DNA of 18,476 nucleotides from BM520 sp964474455 (GTDB lineage: Bacteria > Bacteroidota > Bacteroidia > Bacteroidales > BM520). The stretch's first letter is position 1, and the number at the start of each line of letters is the position of its first letter. The notes beneath the pieces were generated by a model. It saw nothing but the letters and a program-made list of their open reading frames with translations, was not told the DNA's origin and ran no database searches. Shown piece after piece: positions 15,697 to 18,476 of the stretch. Where the stretch lies: contig CAYYSU010000048.1 of NCBI GenBank assembly GCA_964474455.1, forward strand, positions 1 through 18,476, written 5' to 3'. The position numbers were made by a program, and so were the translations under genes.

Positions 15697-17187
15697 ATGA
15701 AGACAATAAAAATATTTTTCTCAATAATTATACTCAGTGGAATAATTTTCACCACCGGGTGTACTAAGCTGGATGAGGATTATTTCGACCGTATTCCTGC
15801 CGATCAATATCCTGAGAATGAGAATCAGGTAGCTACACTTACTGTAAACGCATACAAAAGGCTGCAAAACATGGTCGATGACAATGGATGGTGGTTTTTA
15901 GCTCAGGAGATCAGTTCAGACGGACTCGCTGCTCCGACACGTGGCGCAGACTGGTACGACGGCGGTAAATGGGCTGATGTTCACACACACAGCTGGACAA
16001 ACGACACTGAGAGTATTAACAGAATGTGGGGTCTCTTCTGGGACGGCATCAACGAGTGTAACCGTACCATAGAATCACTACTGGCCATTGGCGACAATGA
16101 ACAAATAATGGCTAAAGTAGCTGAAATGGAGACTCTGCGCTCTTTCTTCTACTATCTGCTTATCGATAATTACGGGGACACGCCTTATGTTACTGAAATA
16201 CTTGATGAAGGTGCGCTACCGGAGAAAGTTGAACGTTCATATATCTTCGAACAACTGGTGGAAACTCTGGAAGGTAATCTCTCGCTTTTGAACAGCGGCG
16301 ATCTGAAATATATGGCAACGAAAAATATGGCTTATGCTGTATTGGCAAAGTTATACCTTAATGCTGAGGTTTATACAGGAACTCCTGAATGGGAGAAAGC
16401 AAGTATGTATTGTGACAGTGTTATTGACGGTCCATACAACCTGGCAACAAATGTAACATCACCTTTTGTGACGGAGAATCAAAACTCCTCGGAGATCATC
16501 TTTTCCATTCCTTACGATGAAAATAATTTTGAGGGTTTCCGCCTACACATGAGAACATTGCACTACCAGCATAACCTCACATATAATATGAATGTGGGGC
16601 CCTGGAATGGCTTTGCTGTGGTACCGGACTTTTTCGATACATATGAAAATACTGACTTAAGAAAAGAGGCTCATTTCATTTGGGGCCCACAATATGCTGC
16701 TGACGGTTCGGAGATAATAGAAAGTGTTACCGGTGAGCCTTTGGACATAGATCCTTATCTACCGGCACTATCTATGGGCGATGGTTATTCTCCTGCTGAA
16801 ATCAGAACTACTGGTGCCAGAATCGGGAAATACGAAATAAAAATGGGTGCCAAAGAGAATTTATCCAACGATTTCCCGTTATTCAGGTTGTCGGACTTTT
16901 ATTTGATGAAGGCAGAGGCGGAAATTCGGCTGGGCCGCAACGGTGATGCATGGATTAACCCCATACGCACAAGAGCCAACGTAGAGCCCTATTCAGGATG
17001 TACCCTGGAGCAGCTATTGGCAGAACGTGGACGCGAGATGTATGTGGAAGGTCACCGACGTCAGGATCTTATCCGTTTTGATAAATGGCAGAACTCTTGG
17101 TGGGAAAAAGATGCTCACGGACCCGAAAAAAATACGTTCCCAATCCCACAGTGGGCCATCGATGGAAACCCGAATCTAGGAATTTAG
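15697..17187 (+). CDS. susD: SusD/RagB-family glycan-binding outer membrane lipoprotein
   Basis: The SusD lipoprotein caps the SusC barrel at the cell surface and binds glycans before import. The protein has 496 residues. The lipoprotein signal ends in FTTGC, giving Cys22 as the lipidated residue. The family motifs are present: EISSDG (71-76), WDGINECNRTI (115-125), LRSFFYYLLIDNYGDTPYV, and in the SusD C-terminal domain FRLSDFYLMKAEAEIRLG and EMYVEGHRRQDLIRFDKW. The residues after the cysteine (TKLDEDYFD) include acids, as in surface-export signals of Bacteroidota lipoproteins. It starts 12 bases after susC behind a strong Shine-Dalgarno site, so translation is probably coupled and the two proteins made in matched amounts. 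The ligand is inferred from the locus; tryptophans near residues 66-111 could contact sugar. Confidence 0.95.
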   Translation: MKTIKIFFSIIILSGIIFTTGCTKLDEDYFDRIPADQYPENENQVATLTVNAYKRLQNMVDDNGWWFLAQEISSDGLAAPTRGADWYDGGKWADVHTHSWTNDTESINRMWGLFWDGINECNRTIESLLAIGDNEQIMAKVAEMETLRSFFYYLLIDNYGDTPYVTEILDEGALPEKVERSYIFEQLVETLEGNLSLLNSGDLKYMATKNMAYAVLAKLYLNAEVYTGTPEWEKASMYCDSVIDGPYNLATNVTSPFVTENQNSSEIIFSIPYDENNFEGFRLHMRTLHYQHNLTYNMNVGPWNGFAVVPDFFDTYENTDLRKEAHFIWGPQYAADGSEIIESVTGEPLDIDPYLPALSMGDGYSPAEIRTTGARIGKYEIKMGAKENLSNDFPLFRLSDFYLMKAEAEIRLGRNGDAWINPIRTRANVEPYSGCTLEQLLAERGREMYVEGHRRQDLIRFDKWQNSWWEKDAHGPEKNTFPIPQWAIDGNPNLGI

Positions 17188-17195
17188 TATATTTG
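17188..17195 (+). promoter_or_regulatory. Possible internal -7 promoter element before the susE-like gene
   Basis: TATATTTG, an exact TAnnTTTG match, begins at the first base after the susD stop and lies 55 bases before the next start codon. No -33 element is seen, and an A/T-rich gap can produce the motif by chance. Confidence 0.35.
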
Positions 17196-17250
17196 CTAAG
17201 CACATAATACATTTATAAACTATTATTATATTCTATTAAAAACTAAAACT

Positions 17251-18476
17251 ATGAAAAAGAAAAATTTCTTCAAGGCGTCTAACATCCTCTGGATTATGAT
17301 GCTGGCTGTTGCTACAGTATTTGTTGGCTGTGAAGACCCGGATGATCCAGATCCAGATCCAGAAATAGTACTTGACGGTACTTATATTAAAGGTGATGCT
17401 ACAGCATTAACTGATTTCGACGCAAAAGGTCAAATGACCGTTGCCCGTAACGAGGTAAACCAGGAAGACAGAGCTGAATTACTGGAATTTTATGTTGCAG
17501 CAAAAGCTACAGGTGGCTTCAATATCGTTGTTGTTGCTGGTGAAGATCGTACTGTTTTTGGCCCCGGTGATGACTTCGCTGAGGTTACAGAACTTGATGG
17601 CGACGAGCCAACACTCGGCCTCCAAAGAGGTACTGTTGCAGAAACAGATGATATGTTTACCGTGCCGGAAGACGGACTTTATCACGTAGCTTACGATTCT
17701 GAAATCGGTATCGCTACTATCGCTAAAGTTGAGTGGGGCGTTATTGGCGCTGCTACTCCCGGTGGATGGAGTGGAAGTACTCAGCTTGCAACTACTTTCG
17801 ACCTTAACGAAATGGTATTCGAAGGTACTGACATCATCCTTACCAAAGCTGACTTCAAATTCCGTTACTCTAATGGTTGGAAAGTAATCCTTGATCCCGA
17901 CTATGACCTCGGAGACGGCGTTGTTGGTATTAAAGTTAACTCGAACTTCGGTGGTGCGGTTGATGCTCTGGTTCCAGGTGGTGATAATATCACTAACGAC
18001 ACTCCTGGTATCTATACTATTACTGTTAAGTGGAGTCTCGAAAACGGTACTACTGCCAGTGTTGTAAAAACTGGCGACGTTCAGGCTATAGATTACTCAG
18101 AAACAAGCCTCGGTTTAGTTGGTGATGGTCTTATGGTAGATGGTGCACAACACAACTGGGATGTAACAATCCTTAACCATACTCCTGAAATCTCCAACGA
18201 AACAACTTATACCTGGACTTATGAGAATGTTGAAGTGACGACTGCCGGCTCATTCAAAATCAGAGAAGGCCAGGATTGGGACGGAAAATCTATCGGTTTC
18301 AACGATGTAATAATGGCTGGTCCTAATGCCGCTGATTTCGAAACTAACGGTGATGGCAACTTTGTTCCTCTTGCTGATGGTGCATACAACTTCGAGCTTG
18401 TTATCGATGCAGTTACTGAAACGTATACATTTACCGTTTCTCCTGCAGGTGCTGCTCCAATGCTATGGGTTCCCGG
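17251..18476 (+). CDS. SusE/SusF-type starch-binding outer membrane lipoprotein (3' truncated by window edge)
   Basis: The frame is open from the ATG to the window end (408 codons, no stop), so only the N-terminal part is present. The lipoprotein signal ends in VFVGC (Cys27), followed by the acidic EDPDDPDPDPE, which fits a surface-export signal plus flexible linker. The block VIGAATPGGWSG (164-175) matches the G-D-A-T-P-x-G-W hallmark of SusE/SusF carbohydrate-binding repeats; KFRYSNGWKVIL follows, and a related segment (FKIREGQDWDGKSIGFND) occurs later, suggesting at least two repeats. Such proteins sit on the surface and hold alpha-glucans. It follows susD by 63 bases and may have its own promoter. 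Codons GGT, GCT, ACT and GTT dominate, more than in susC, suggesting high expression. Confidence 0.85.
   Translation, partial: MKKKNFFKASNILWIMMLAVATVFVGCEDPDDPDPDPEIVLDGTYIKGDATALTDFDAKGQMTVARNEVNQEDRAELLEFYVAAKATGGFNIVVVAGEDRTVFGPGDDFAEVTELDGDEPTLGLQRGTVAETDDMFTVPEDGLYHVAYDSEIGIATIAKVEWGVIGAATPGGWSGSTQLATTFDLNEMVFEGTDIILTKADFKFRYSNGWKVILDPDYDLGDGVVGIKVNSNFGGAVDALVPGGDNITNDTPGIYTITVKWSLENGTTASVVKTGDVQAIDYSETSLGLVGDGLMVDGAQHNWDVTILNHTPEISNETTYTWTYENVEVTTAGSFKIREGQDWDGKSIGFNDVIMAGPNAADFETNGDGNFVPLADGAYNFELVIDAVTETYTFTVSPAGAAPMLWVP

Noticed and set aside
1..18476. Mobile element, integrase, toxin-antitoxin, defence or biosynthetic cluster
   Set aside because: Every long reading frame is explained by housekeeping, envelope or glycan-use genes; no transposase, recombinase or terminal repeat was seen.

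Overview
The window reads as chromosomal DNA of a Bacteroidota member. The evidence is a SusC/SusD pair, a type IX secretion (T9SS) sorting tail, a DUF4294 protein, an OmpA porin with TSP3 repeats, and several exact matches to the phylum's -7 promoter element TAnnTTTG in correct places. A marine or anaerobic Bacteroidales-type bacterium (for example a Marinilabiliales relative) is my guess; the genus cannot be read from the sequence.

Left part (1-8400), housekeeping. After the tail of an unidentified gene there is a tRNA-Leu(UAG), then the tightly packed protein quality-control operon tig-clpP-clpX (trigger factor, ClpP peptidase, ClpX unfoldase) and a secreted DUF4294 protein. A strong two-way terminator separates this from a convergent OmpA-family porin carrying eight 27-residue calcium-binding-type repeats. 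Divergent from the porin is a CysQ-type 3'(2'),5'-bisphosphate nucleotidase with its own terminator, followed by a two-gene RNA maturation operon, rimM and trmN6.

Right part (8447-18476), an alpha-glucan (starch/maltodextrin-like) utilisation locus. A secreted multidomain GH13 enzyme with a T9SS tail and a LacI-family regulator lie on the minus strand. Divergent from them, on the plus strand, are susC (TonB-dependent importer), susD (glycan-binding surface lipoprotein) and a SusE/SusF-type surface lipoprotein cut off by the window end. The 377-bp gap between lacI and susC holds two LacI-type palindromes about 153 bp apart, one close to the lacI promoter and one upstream of susC. Inferred working model: the GH13 enzyme cuts polymer outside the cell, SusD/SusE capture the products, SusC imports them, and the LacI protein senses a product and controls both directions.

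I found no mobile element, CRISPR array, defence system or clearly novel system. The points most worth a second look are the paired operators, the delivery of the GH13 enzyme by T9SS instead of as a SusG-type lipoprotein, and several expression signals inside the sus cluster.
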